Shown here: piece by piece, positions 48,270 through 59,566 of the stretch
Numbering within the stretch: position 1 is the first letter of the stretch
Layout of the letters: every line of letters begins with the position of its first letter
DNA from: JAUIIK01 sp963745675
GTDB taxonomy: Bacteria; Chloroflexota; Chloroflexia; Thermomicrobiales; CFX8
Length of the DNA stretch: 64,000 nt
NCBI GenBank assembly: GCA_963745675.1
Contig: CAVUYM010000011.1
Span: 95,379 to 159,378 of the forward strand
Reading direction: 5' to 3'
Notes under the pieces: generated by a model
Told to the model about the DNA's origin: nothing
Database searches by the model: none
Seen by the model: only the letters and a program-made list of their open reading frames with translations
Translations under genes and position numbers: made by a program

Positions 48270-51200
48270 GTGAATTCAGCCGATCAGATGAACACCAGTA
48301 AGGGGTTTCCGGCCGCTGCGGGACTCTATGACCCGCAGTGGGAGCACGACGCATGTGGCGTCGCATTCTACGTCGACATAAAGGGACGCAAGTCGCACGA
48401 AATCATTGCCCAGGGGCTCAAGGCATTGAAGAACCTGGGTCACCGTGGCGCGTCCGGCTACGAGAAGACGACCGGCGATGGCGCCGGCATCCTGATCCAG
48501 ATTCCACAGCGCTTTCACCGCCATGTCTGCGGTGAACTGGGCATCGTATTGCCGGACCCCGGTCACTACGGGGTAGGGATGCTCTTCATGCCGCAGGATG
48601 CCGAGCTTGCGGAGAAGTGCCGGGATATCGTCGCGACGAAGATCGCGGAAACCGGTCTCGAAGTGCTGGGCTGGCGCGATGTGCCGCAGAACAACGCCGA
48701 GATCGGGAATGGCTCGAAAGCGGGCGAGCCGGACATACAACAGGTCTTCATCGGCTCCGGAGAACACAGCCCAGCGGGCCTCGAACGGCGGCTCTATCTC
48801 CTGCGGCGGCGGATCGAGAAGAGCGGCGCGCCGCTCTACATCGCCAGCCTCTCGTCGCGGACGCTGATCTACAAGGGTATGCTGACAGCCGATCAACTGC
48901 CCGGCTACTATCCCGATCTGACGCATCCGTTGATTGAGAGCGCGCTGGCGCTGGTCCATCAACGCTTCAGTACCAACACCTTCCCGACCTGGTCACTGGC
49001 CCATCCCTACCGCTATATCGCCCACAACGGCGAGATCAACACCCTGCGCGGCAACATCAACTGGATGCACGCTCGCGAGCAGCTGCTGGAGTCGGATATC
49101 TTCGGCGACGAGCTTGCTGATCTGTTGCCGGTGATCCAGCCGGGCGGCAGTGATTCGGCGGCGTTGGACAACGTGCTCGAATTCCTGCTGATGACTGGCC
49201 GCTCGTTACCGCAGGCGTTGATGATGCTGATTCCAGAGCCCTGGCAGCACCACACGCATGATGGGCGAGGCCGAGCGCTCGTTCTACGACTTTCACTCCG
49301 CGATCATGGAGCCCTGGGACGGCCCGGCAGCGGTCGCTTTCACCGACGGCGAACTGATCGGCGCGACGCTCGACCGCAACGGCCTGCGTCCCGGCCGCTA
49401 CTACGTCACCAGCGACGACCGCATCATCATGGCCTCCGAGGTTGGGGTGCTCGACATCGCGCCGGAGGATGTCGTCTACAAAGGGCGGCTCGAACCGGGC
49501 AAGATGCTGCTCGTTGACACGGTCCAGGGCCGGATCATCCCGGATGAGGAGATCAAGGCGGAGATTGCGGCGGCAGAGCCGTACGCCGAGTGGCTTGCCG
49601 AGAGCCGCGTTCGGCTGGAGGATCTTCCTCCTGCGACGGAAGAGGTCTCGATCGGTCCTGTAGGGGTGGAGTTCATCTCCACCCGTGAACCGGATCGGGC
49701 CCCGAACCGGGCGGAGATGAACTCCGCCCCTACGAATGGCAAGCCCTCTCTCCTCCAACTTCAACATGCCTTCGGCTACACCCACGAGGAGTTGCGGTTG
49801 CTGGTCGGGCCGATGGCGGTGAAGGGCGAGGAGCCGATTGGTTCGATGGGGAATGATACGCCTTTGGCGGTGCTGTCGGAGCGGCCGCAACTGCTCTTCA
49901 ACTACTTCAAGCAGCTCTTCGCCCAGGTCACCAACCCGCCGCTCGACGCTATCCGCGAGGAACTGGTGACGTCGATGCAGACGCTGATCGGTCCCGGCGG
50001 CAATTTGCTAGTGCCGGGACCGGACAATGCCCGCCAGGTCGAGGTCGACTCTCCTATCCTGACCAACGACGAGCTGGCGAGCTTGAAGCATTTCGACGCG
50101 CCGGGATTCAAGTCGGTGGTGCTGCCAACTGTCTTTGACGTTGAACTGGGTAGCGGCGGGCTGTCGCTGGCGATGAACCTGCTCTGTCGCCAGGCCAGCA
50201 AAGCCGTCGCCGACGGCGCGACGATGCTCGTTCTGTCGGACCGTGGTGTCGATGAAGCGCACGCGCCGGTCCCGAGTCTGATGGCAGTCGCAGGCGTCCA
50301 TCACCATCTCGTTCGAGAAGGCACCCGTACGAAGACTGCGCTGCTGGTCGAGACCGGCGAGGCGCGTGAGGTTCACCATTTCGCGCTGCTGCTCGGCTAC
50401 GGTGCCAGCGCAATCAATCCTTATCTCGTCTTCGACATCCTTGCCGACATGGTCAGTCGGGGTTCGCTGACTGGCATCTCGTTTAGAACAGGGCGCGCAG
50501 CGCTTTGTGAAGGCGGCGAATAAGGGCATTTTGAAGGTCATGTCGAAGATGGGCATCTCGACGATCGATTCCTATCGGGGTGCCCAGATCTTCGAAGCAG
50601 TGGGCCTCAACGAGGAATTCATCGAACGACACTTCACTGGTACAGCCTCGCGGATTGGCGGGGTCGGGATTGACGTCGTCGCCGAAGAGGTGCTGATGCG
50701 TCACCGGCGTGCCTACCCCCAGCGCAACGCCCCGATCTCGATCCTCGACTGGGGCGGCAATTACCAGTGGCGGCGCGATGGCGAGCACCACGCCTTCAAT
50801 CCGGAGACGATCCAGAAGCTCCAGCACGCCACGCGCAGCGACGACTACCAGCTGTACCGGGAGTACAGCGACGAGATTCACGCGCACAGCCGCCAGCTGG
50901 CGACGATTCGTGGCCTGCTCGATCTGAAGTACGCCGCAGAGCCGGTGCCGCTCGACGAGGTCGAACCGGTCGAGGCGATCCTGCACCGTTTCGCGACCGG
51001 CGCGATGTCCTTCGGCTCGATCAGCAAGGAAGCCCACGAGACACTGGCGATTGCGATGAACCGCATCGGCGGCAAGAGCAACTCCGGTGAGGGCGGCGAG
51101 GACCAGGCGCGTTACATCCGCGACCACAACGGCGACTGGCGGCGCAGCGCGGTGAAGCAGATCGCGTCGGGACGCTTCGGCGTCACCAGTGAGTATCTGG

Positions 51201-52892
51201 TCAACGCCGACGAGCTGCAGATCAAGATGGCCCAGGGCGCGAAGCCCGGCGAGGGCGGCCAGCTGCCGGGTGAGAAGGTCGACGAGGTTATCGCCCGGGT
51301 GCGCCACTCGACGCCCGGCGTTGGCGCTGATCTCGCCGCCGCCGCACCACGATATCTACTCGATCGAGGATCTCGCCCAGCTGATCTACGACCTGAAGAA
51401 TGGCAATCCGCAGGCGCGAGTCAGCGTGAAACTCGTCGCCGAGGTAGGCGTTGGAACGGTTGCGGCAGGCGTCTCGAAGGCGCACGCCGACGTCGTCCTG
51501 ATCAGCGGCCATGATGGTGGCACCGGCGCATCGCCGTTGACCGGCATGAAGCACGCTGGCGTGCCCTGGGAGCTTGGCCTGGCCGAGACCCAGCAGGTGC
51601 TGCGGATGAATAATCTGCGCGACCGCATCATCGTCCAGACCGACGGCCAGCTCAAGACGGGTCGCGACGTCGTCATCGCTGCGTTGCTCGGGGCCGAGGA
51701 GTACGGTTTCGCGACCGCGCCGCTGGTCGTCCTCGGCTGCGTCATGATGCGCGTTTGCCACCTCAATACCTGCCCGGTTGGCATTGCCACCCAGGACCCG
51801 GAGCTACGGAAACGCTTCGCCGGACGAGTCGAGGATGTCGAGACCTTCTTCCGCTTCATCGCTCAAGATGTACGCGAATACATGGCCGAGCTTGGCTTCC
51901 GAACGATGGACGAGATGATCGGCCGGATCGACCGGCTCGATGCCCGTCCGGCTGTCGAACACTACAAGGCGCACGGCCTGGATCTCTCGAAGCTGCTCTA
52001 CGAGCACCCTGACTCCGCGGGAGTCGCCGCGTCGACGAATGCAGGCCCAGGATCACGGCCTTGAAAAGGCGCTGGACAACCAGCTGATCGAGTTGGCTGT
52101 GCCTGCGCTGGACCACAAAGGAGCGGTGCACGCCAGCCTGCCGATTCGTAACGTTCACCGCACCGTTGGGACGATGCTCGGCAGCGAGATTAGCCGTATC
52201 TACGGCGGCGAAGGTCTGCCGGATGGCACGATCCAGTTTGACTTCGACGGCTCTGCCGGTCAGAGCTTCGGCGCGTTCATCCCGCAGCGGCCTGACGCTG
52301 ACGCTCGAAGGCGACGCCAACGACTACGTCGGCAAAGGCCTGTCCGGCGGACGGCTGGTCATCTATCCGCCCAAGGCAGCGCCGCTGCAGGGTAGCGAGA
52401 GCATCCTGCTCGGGAACGTCGCGCTCTACGGCGCGACGAGCGGCGAAGCCTTCTTCGCTGGCCGGGCTGGCGAGCGCTTCGCCGTCCGCAACAGCGGCGC
52501 TCACGCCGTCGTCGAGGGCGTCGGCGACCACGGTTGCGAGTACATGACCGGTGGCCGGGTCATCATTCTCGGCTCGACTTGGCCGCAACTTCGCGGCCGG
52601 GATGAGCGGCGGCATCGCCTACGTCCACGACGCGCAGGCGCGCCTCCATAGTCTCTGCAACATGGCGATGGTTGGTCTGGAGCCGCTGACCGATCCCGAG
52701 GACGAGTCGTTCATTCTGAGCTTGCTGGAAGCGCATCGCGATCTGACCGGCAGCAAACGCGCGCGGAGGGTGCTGGACAACTGGCTCCAGGAGTCGAGGC
52801 ACTTCGTCAAAGTGATGCCCCACGAATACCGTCGCGTGCTGGATACGCAGCAACAGGGGGCGAAAGCCCTTGCCGAGGTGCGCTATGGCTGA
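48270..52892 (+). CDS. gltB: Glutamate synthase large subunit (about six frame breaks)
   Basis: About 1,540 residues in seven segments; breaks near 49255, 50485, 51345, 52030, 52297 and 52590. It moves the glutamine amide to 2-oxoglutarate. The N-terminal class II amidotransferase has the nucleophile in EHDACGVAF. The FMN domain shows KSNSGEGGED, AQGAKPGEGGQLPG and SGHDGGTGASP, and the 3Fe-4S cysteines are in CVMMRVCHLNTCPVG. The C-terminal GXGXG helix (SGGRLVIYPP, GNVALYGATSGEAFFAGRAGERFAVRNSG in parts) is complete. A palindromic repeat adds ~25 residues at ~465. It starts with GTG and overlaps gltD by 8 bp. Confidence 0.93.
49660..49733. repeat. Palindromic repeat inserted in frame within gltB
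   Basis: Two 26-bp arms (49660-49685 and 49708-49733) are near-perfect inverted copies: GTAGGGG(T/C)GGAGTTCATC then TCC(A/G)CCCG. The 22-bp loop is also GC-rich and symmetrical. It keeps the reading frame and encodes VGVEFISTREPDRAP then NRAEMNSAPT, which looks unlike GltB. A partial copy lies at 11324-11346. Confidence 0.75.
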
Positions 52893-54322
52893 TCCACGCG
52901 GATTCCTGAAAGTTGATCGCCAGCTGGCGACGAGACGACCGGTGGCGGAGCGGTTGCGGGACTGGCACGAGGTCTATCTCACGCCGCCGGCCGAGCTGGT
53001 CCAGAGCCAGGCGTCGCGCTGCATGGATTGCGGGATTCCCTTCTGCCAGTCCGGCTGCCCGCTCGGCAACCTGATCCCGGAGTGGAACGACCTCGTCCAC
53101 CGCGACGACTGGAAGCAAGCCGCCAAACGGCTGCATGCGACGAACAATTTTCCCGAGTTCACCGGCAAACTCTGCCCGGCGCCGTGCGAGGCCGCTTGCG
53201 TGCTCAACATCAACGCCGACCCGGTCACGATCAAACAGATCGAGCTGGCGATCATCGAGCGTGCCTTCGAAGAGGGCTGGGTCGCTGCCTCGTCCACCGG
53301 CAACCCGGACGGGGAAGCGTGTCGCCATCATCGGTTCGGGACCGGCCGGTCTAGCCGCCGCCCAGCAGCTCAACTGGGCCGGACACGAGGTGATCGTCTA
53401 CGAACGCGACGACCGCATCGGCGGCTTGCTGCGCTATGGCATCCCCGACTTCAAGATGGAAAAGACGCTGCTCGACCGGCGGCTCTCTCTAATGGAAGAA
53501 GAGGGCATCGTCTTCGAACCGAATGCCAACATCGGCGTCGATCTGAGCGCCGCTCAACTCGTCATCGAACACGACGCCGTTGTCCTGGCTATCGGTGCGA
53601 CGAAACCGCGTGATCTCCCTCTGCCGGGCCGCGACCTCAATGGCGTCTATTTTGCGATGGATTACCTGCCGCTACAGAACCGGCTGCTGGCGGGCGATGA
53701 GCTTGACGAAGGACATTACATTAGCGCCGAGGGGAAACACGTCGTCATCATCGGCGGCGGCGACACCGGCGCGGACTGCCTCGGGACGGCTCACCGCCAG
53801 GGCGCGGCGTCGGTGACACAACTCGAAGCGCTGCCAACGCCGCCCGAGACGCGCTCGCCGGACAATCCCTGGCCGCAGTGGCCGCGCATCTTCCAGCTCT
53901 CGCCAGCCCACGAGGAAGGCGGAGTGCTCGAGTTCGCCGTCCTGACCCAGGAGTTTCTCGGCAGCGAGGGCAAGGTCGAAGCGCTGCGGGCCAGACGTGC
54001 CACGCTGATTCGTGATGAAGACGGCCGCAGCTACCTGACCGAGCTGGTCGACACCGACTTCGAGATCCCGGCCGACCTCGTCCTGCTGGCGATCGGCTAC
54101 GCCGGTCCCGCCACCGGCGACGTCGTCACCGAGCTTGGCCTGAAGCTGACCGACCGTGGCGCCATCGCAACCGACCGCGCCAAGATGACCAGCCGTCCCG
54201 GCGTCTTCGCCGCCGGCGACGCCGCCCGCGGCCAATCCCTCATCGTCACCGCCATCGCCGAAGGGCGGCAAGCCGCCGCCAGTGTCGATCGCTATCTGAT
54301 GGGGCGGACGACGTTGTATTAG
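52885..54322 (+). CDS. gltD: Glutamate synthase small subunit (one frame break)
   Basis: About 479 residues; break near 53320. The N-terminal Fe-S cysteines are in C-M-D-C-G-I-P-F-C-Q-S-G-C-P and LCPAPCEAACVLNI. The FAD loop is IIGSGPAGLAAAQQL, the NADPH loop is IIGGGDTGADC, and the C-terminal FAD contact is GVFAAGDAARGQSLIVTAI. It supplies electrons from NADPH to GltB. The start overlaps the gltB stop. The last 94 bp are copied at 54632-54725. Confidence 0.94.
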
Positions 54323-54382
54323 ACTCACGACTTGAGCGACTGGCTACCCTGCTCGCTGAACGGCAATTAGGAGGTGCGAGCG

Positions 54383-54607
54383 ATGGATCGAGGCCGTTTC
54401 GCATGCCCGTGTTGTGAGCGTGCCACCTTGGATCGAGAGCCGCCGGGGACGTTTGATATCTGTGCCATATGTAGGTGGGAAGATGACAACGTCCAGTTCC
54501 ACGATCCAGATTATCGTGGGGGCGCAAATAGCGAGAGCCTCAACGAATGTAGAGTGCGCATGGACCTGCCTCGGCTCAGCGCGGATCATCGAACGATCGG
54601 TGATTGA
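54383..54607 (+). CDS. CPCC-family cysteine-rich (zinc-ribbon-like) protein
   Basis: A 74-residue protein of the CPCC family: FACPCC (two cysteine ligands), then PPGTFDICAICRWEDDNVQF (second pair C-x-x-C), then DPDYRGGANSESLNE. It probably binds zinc; function is unknown. AGGAGG lies 8 nt before the ATG. It is enclosed between the end of gltD and a 94-bp copy of that end. Confidence 0.85.
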   Translation: MDRGRFACPCCERATLDREPPGTFDICAICRWEDDNVQFHDPDYRGGANSESLNECRVRMDLPRLSADHRTIGD

Positions 54608-54631
54608 TATAGGACTGTTTCAGGAACAGTG

Positions 54632-54725
54632 CGGCCAATCCCTCATCGTCACCGCCATCGCCGAAGGGCGGCAGACTGCGGCCTGTGTTGGCCGGTATCT
54701 GATGAGTCGGACGGCGTCGTATTAG
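54632..54725 (+). repeat. 94-bp diverged copy of the gltD 3' end
   Basis: Matches 54229-54322, the end of gltD through its TAG, over exactly 94 bp with about a dozen mismatches. It encodes GQSLIVTAIAEGRQTAACVG and RYLMSRTASY then a stop. It has no start codon of its own and is a remnant. Together with the true gltD end it forms direct repeats around the CPCC gene. Confidence 0.8.
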
Positions 54726-54871
54726 CTGGATGCTCTTGGAGTTCTTGCAACTACGACCGGGTTGCAGAGCAGGCGATACGTGAAGCAGAGACTGTCGTCA
54801 AGATGCGGCTACTATAACTTGACTAGAATATGGAGCACTGGGGGCAGGCTAGCGAATGGCGGGGAGTTACG

Positions 54872-55313
54872 ATGGTTCACTTTTCCGGTACCGAGGCGAT
54901 CAATGCATCACCGGAGCGTGTCTGGGCGTTCCTCATGGATCCGGAACGGTTCACGGCATGCGCACCGGCGATGCAGAATGTACGCGTCAAGAATCGCAAC
55001 GAGTTCAGCTTCGACATCAAGGCTCCCGGCAAGACGGTGAAGTTTGATGCTCGCTGGGAAGATCGCCAGGAGCCCTCGTTTGCCAGATTGCGCATGGAAG
55101 GGGGCGGGCGATTACTCGGACGCGCCAGGCTGGACAACGAGTTCCGCATCAGTCCTCAAGATGGAGGATAGTTCTTCCGTCGCCTGGTCCTCGAATGTGG
55201 AGATTTCAGGGATGATGGGCGCACTTCTGCCTGATGACCAGCTGCGTGCGATGGTTAACGAGATGAACCAGGACGTGATTGCCTGCATTCGTCGAGAAAT
55301 CGAATCGTCTTAG
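54872..55313 (+). CDS. SRPBCC/CoxG-like protein (one frame break)
   Basis: About 147 residues after bridging near 55165. MVHFSGTEAINASPERVWAF begins a START-like (SRPBCC) fold; FLMDPERFTACAPAMQNVRV is typical of the CO dehydrogenase subunit G group, and the final helix is DDQLRAMVNEMNQDVIACI. No CO dehydrogenase genes are nearby, so it is a lone lipid/hydrophobe-binding or polyketide-cyclase-type protein. GGGGAG precedes the ATG. Confidence 0.75.
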
Positions 55314-55718
55314 ATTCCTCCTCCTCTTCGCCGAAGGGCGCCAGATTACCTGCTCTGTTTCGGCACCGTAGCTGCCGGTCTTCGTGCCTGCCTGTCGTTC
55401 GGCGCTGAGGTCGGGTGGGTGCACCATACCCTCAGATCCATCACAAATGACGCCAGCTTGAGCAGCGCGTATGACGAACGAGACCCGCACTTGTGCAGCA
55501 GCCATATAGAGGTAGACAGAGTGATCTCTGCGGGTCGATGAGCCTTGATTGTGCTTTGGAAACGAGTCGGCTGACAGCTACTGTGACCCCCTCGTTGCTC
55601 TCAGCATAGCGCATTGGGGACCGCCTGCGCATCAGGCGGACGGCTAGTGTCGCTCACCAGATTTGCTCGATATGCTGTTCTGCGTCGGAGTAAGCGGTAG
55701 TCGCGAGGGAGTGTGGCT
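55314..55718. other. Intergenic region with hairpin
   Basis: About 400 bp. It has a perfect 7-bp hairpin, CCGCCTG-CGCAT-CAGGCGG (55621-55639), and a short stretch near 55329-55350 (CGCCGAAGGGCGCCAGA) similar to the gltD-end repeat. No gene seen. Confidence 0.4.
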
Positions 55719-57220
55719 ATGAGCGAGCATGCAGTTGCAATCGTCGGAGGCGGCCCGACAGGGCTGATGCTGGCGGGCGAGTTGGCGTTGGCGGACGTTG
55801 ACGTCGTCATTTTCGAGCGGCGCGCCAGCCAGGATCTCGTTGGCTCGCGTGCGGGCGGTCTGCAGTCACGCACCCTTGAGGTGCTCGATCAGCGTGGCAT
55901 CGCCGACCGGTTCCTCGCAGAGGGGCAGGTGGCCCAGGTCCACGGTTTCGGCGCAATGCGCCTGGACATCAGCGACTTCCCCACCCGGCACAACTACGGG
56001 CTCGGGCTGTGGCAGAACCACATCGAACGCATCCTGGCCGGCTGGGTCGGTGAGTTGGGAGTACCGATCTCGTATGGCACCGAGGTGACCGGGTTTGTCC
56101 AGGACGATACAGGCGTCGATGTCGCGCTGTCCGACGGCCGGTCGCTACGGGCGGAGTATCTCGTTGGCTGCGATGGCGGACGCAGTCTGATCCGCAAGGT
56201 CGCCGGCATCGAGTTCCCCGGCTGGGATCCGACGATGAGCGCGCTGATCGCCCAGGTCGAGCTGACCGGGGAGCCGGAGTTGGGCATCCACCGCGATGCC
56301 AAGGGCACCCATTCGTTCGGCCGGGTGGAGTACGAGATCCGCGACGGCGAGGTGGTCTTCCTGGACCGCGGCCCGGTGAGCGTCATGGTGACCGAACAGC
56401 ACGTCGGACACACGGCCGAACCCACCCTGAGCGATCTCAGCGAGGCGCTCATCGCCGTCTGGGGGACCGATTACGGGGTCCACAGCCCCACTTCGATTTC
56501 CCGATTCACCGATACGACCCGGCAGGCGGCCTCCTATCGCAAGGGGCGGGTGCTGTTGGCCGGCGATGCCGCGCACGTGCATTCCCCGGTCGGCGGGCAG
56601 GGACTCAATACCGGCGTGCAGGATGCGGTGAATCTGGGCTGGAAGCTGGCCCAGGTGGTCAAGGGGACATCGCCGGACAGCCTCCTCGATACCTACCATG
56701 CCGAGCGGCACCCGGTCGCTGCCCGCGTGTTGCGCAACACGATGGCGCAGGTCGCGCTGATCCGCACCGATGACCGCACGAACGCCTTGCGCGAGATCGT
56801 GTCCGAACTCCTCGGCATGGACGAGCCTCGCAAGCAGATCGCCGGGATGATGTCCGGTCTGGACATCCACTACGACCTCGGCGAGGGACACCCGCTGCTC
56901 GGACGCCGCATGCCCGATCTCGACCTGGTCACCGCCGGCGGCCCGCTGCGCGTCTTCAGCTTGCTGCACGAGGCCCGGCCGGTGCTCCTCAACCTCGGCG
57001 AGCCCGGCGGCTTCGACATCACTCCATGGGCGGATCGGGTTCAGTTGATCGACGCCAGCATACGACGGTACCTGGGAGCTTCCGGTACTCGGAGAGGTCG
57101 CTGCGCCCACCGCCGTGTTGATCCGGCCCGACGGATATGTGGCCTGGGTGGGAGACCAAGCCCAGTCGGGACTCGCTGGACGCGCTCACGACCTGGTTCG
57201 GGCCACCTACCGTGGTGTAG
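55719..57220 (+). CDS. FAD-dependent aromatic monooxygenase (two frame breaks)
   Basis: About 500 residues, class A flavin monooxygenase. It has the FAD loop IVGGGPTGLMLAGEL, the D-G motif VGCDGGRSLIRK, and the G-D motif LLAGDAAHVHSPVGGQGLNT. The C-terminal thioredoxin-like domain reads VLIRPDGYVAWVGD. Breaks near 57065 and 57160 hide the natural end DSLDALTTWFGPPTVV at 57220. It is like the tetracenomycin/rifampicin-type hydroxylases that act on phenols or antibiotics. Confidence 0.85.
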
Positions 57221-57977
57221 CGCATCCGTTTCTGCACCTCATCAACCCATCAGCGCTCGACACCACCCACCTCGAAGGGCGGCAGAACGCTGCAGGTTAG
57301 GCCGGACGGCGTTGTATGGGCCAGGCGTCGAAATGTTTGCCCACGCTCGGAAATGAATACGGCGTTCGTCTGGTAGGTGTGGAGTGGCGGCGAAAGGCCG
57401 ACGGGATGCCCTCGAAGACGATCCGGCCGCGGCGTCGGCCAATCCGCTTTCCCGCCTGGCGCGGGTGGTCTGCGTTCAGTGACTCGGGTCAGTGTCATGT
57501 TCCTCGTGATTGGCGAGCACCTCGTCCATGTGCGCCTCGGCCCACATCTTGATGGCGCCCACTAGATACTGGAGCGAGGGACCCAGCTCAGTCGATTCAG
57601 GGTAAGGTGACCGGCATGAGACGTTCAATCAGGTCTCTGCCCCTCCCTCGGCACGTGGCTATGCGCGGGGAAATGGTGTGGCAACTCTGGCGATTATTTG
57701 TCCTTTTCCCGCGACCAACGTGTCGATATACTGCTCTCTGGAGTCTGTCCCTCACCCCTCCACGAGGAGGATCTGCCGGGAGGCGCGTCAGCACTTCAAC
57801 GCGCGGAAAGTGGATCAACCTGACACTGGCGGCGTTGATCGCGCATCCTGCACGCGGGGGAAATTCCTTGTGATCCTTGCAGTGTGCTTGCACGGTGCAA
57901 CTGCTTGCATTTCGCAATTGCTTCCATTATCGTACGATATCGATATCGAACTTTCATGACGACAGAAAGAGAAAGCT
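57221..57977. other. Intergenic region with palindromes and gene remnants
   Basis: About 750 bp. Near the next gene lie two palindromes: TTGCAC-G-GTGCAA (57888-57900) and ATCGTACGAT (57929-57938), possible operators. On the minus strand near 57404-57437 a short stretch reads GRIVFEGIPS, like the end of a UvrA/ABC ATPase. No intact gene is supported. Confidence 0.4.
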
Positions 57978-58764
57978 ATGAAGGATGTCTCGGAGAATCT
58001 CGGGGCACCAGCAGCCGCCATCAACGCAGCAAGCCGACCCGCAAGCGTCGACCGCGCTGCCTATCAGGCCGAAGTGGCCACTCTGCGGGTTCGGGAGAAG
58101 GCGCACACCCGCGAGGGTGACGCGATCGCTGCGGCCCGACGGCAGTTGCCGATGGTCGAGGTCGACGCGGCGACGCCGGTGATCGGTCCGGAGGGAGAGG
58201 TGCCGCTCATCGAAGACCTTCGAAGGTAGGTCACAGCTGTTCGCTTCCTACCATATGTGGTTCACCGGACGCCCCGCCGCCGAGCAGTGCGAGGGCTGCA
58301 CCTTCAACAGCGGCCACGTGCTCGAACTGTCATACCTGCACTCGCGCGACGTCACCTATGCCGTGTTCTGCCAGGGCCCGTTCGAGGAAAGCGACCGCTA
58401 TCGGGAGTTCATGGGGTGGGAGATGCCCTGGTACTCCGTGCCCGAAGGGTCGGTGGAGCGCTTGATTGCCGGACGCCACTTCGGGATGAAGGTCTGCTAT
58501 CTGCGCGACGGCGACCGCGTCTTCGAGACCTATTGGACCACCGCTCGCGGGTGCGAGGTGATGGGGAACAGCTACGGGATGCTCGATATGACGGTCTATG
58601 GCCGCCAGGAGACCTGGGAGGACTCGCCCGAGGGCTGGCCGCAGGGCTTTGACTCCAATCGTCCCGGCGACGCGTTCCGCCTGGATGGGCGGCCGATCTC
58701 GCAGTGGCGCCGGCTCGAGGCCGGCCGCTCCGACGACCTCGGCAGCGCCGGGGGCGAAAGGTAG
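57978..58764 (+). CDS. DUF899-family thioredoxin-like protein (one frame break)
   Basis: About 261 residues, broken near 58218. Segment 1 ends GPEGEVPLIEDL; segment 2 begins FEGRSQLFASYHMWFTG and shows the DUF899 core: CEGCTFNSGH (cysteine pair), LHSRDVTYAVFCQGP, and MGWEMPWYSV. DUF899 proteins have a thioredoxin-like fold and unknown role. Two palindromes precede it. The C-terminal tail extends slightly past the family core. Confidence 0.8.
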
Positions 58765-58909
58765 AGCGGGCGGCAACGAGGTCGGCCGGAGTGCCTTCGA
58801 AGACGATCCGTTCGCTGCCATGGAGATTGCGAGGGATCGTGTTCGGAACCGTCCTCCCATCACCGTAGGCAGATGGCAAGTTCCAACTACTCAAGGTACA
58901 GGAGGTAGC

Positions 58910-59566
58910 ATGTCTCAGGTTCGCGTGCATAACTTCTCGATCTCTCTCGACGGTTTCGGCACCGGTGAGGGTCTCACCTTCGAGGCACCCTTCGGTCACG
59001 CCGGGCATCGCATGCATGAGTGGATGCTCGCCACCAGATTCGGCCGTTCGATTTTCGGCGAAGCCGGTGGCAGCACCGGCATCGACAACGCCTTCGCCGA
59101 GCGCCACGAGCCCGGTATCGGCGCCGAGATCATGGGCCGGGGCAAGTTCGGCCCGCAGAAAGGGCCGTGGACCGACCTCGGCACCGACGAGGAATGGCGT
59201 GGCTGGTGGGGGCCGAACCCGCCGTTCCACACGCCGGTGTTCGTGCTCACCCACCACTCACGTCCATCGATCGAGATGGAGGGCGGCACTGTCTTTCACT
59301 TCGTCGACGCCAGCCCAGAGGAGGCGCTCGAACTCGCCCGTCAGGCGGCCGGCGATCTCGACGTGCGCATAGGAGGCGGCCCAACGACGGTACGCGAATT
59401 CCTCGCTGCCGACCTCATCGACTTCCTCCACATCGTGCAGGTGCCGATTTTGCTCGGTCGTGGCGTCCGCCTGTGGGACGGTTTAGAAGGCATCGAGGAG
59501 CGCTACGACGTCGAAGTCGCCTCATCACCAAGCGGCGTCGTGCATCTGACGTTCACGCGTCAATAG
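58910..59566 (+). CDS. RibD C-terminal/dihydrofolate-reductase-like protein
   Basis: A 218-residue protein of the RibD_C (DHFR-like) family. It has VRVHNFSISLDGFGTGEGLT at the start, PVFVLTHHSRPSIEMEGGTV, and a nucleotide-binding IGGGPTTVREFLAADLIDFL; VPILLGRGVRLWDGL ends it. Members reduce unknown substrates with NADPH. A strong GGAGG before ATG 58910 sets the start; the in-frame leader from 58598 is antisense-like filler. The frame is intact. Confidence 0.88.
   Translation: MSQVRVHNFSISLDGFGTGEGLTFEAPFGHAGHRMHEWMLATRFGRSIFGEAGGSTGIDNAFAERHEPGIGAEIMGRGKFGPQKGPWTDLGTDEEWRGWWGPNPPFHTPVFVLTHHSRPSIEMEGGTVFHFVDASPEEALELARQAAGDLDVRIGGGPTTVREFLAADLIDFLHIVQVPILLGRGVRLWDGLEGIEERYDVEVASSPSGVVHLTFTRQ

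Noticed and set aside
54414..54725. 103-codon ORF covering CPCC and the gltD-end copy
   Set aside because: Out of frame with the clear CPCC protein; its end is only the translated repeat remnant.
58409..59257. 282-codon minus-strand ORF as an ABC ATPase gene
   Set aside because: Only a short stretch (ERIVFEGTPADLV) resembles an ATPase end; the rest is antisense to DUF899 and RibD-C genes.
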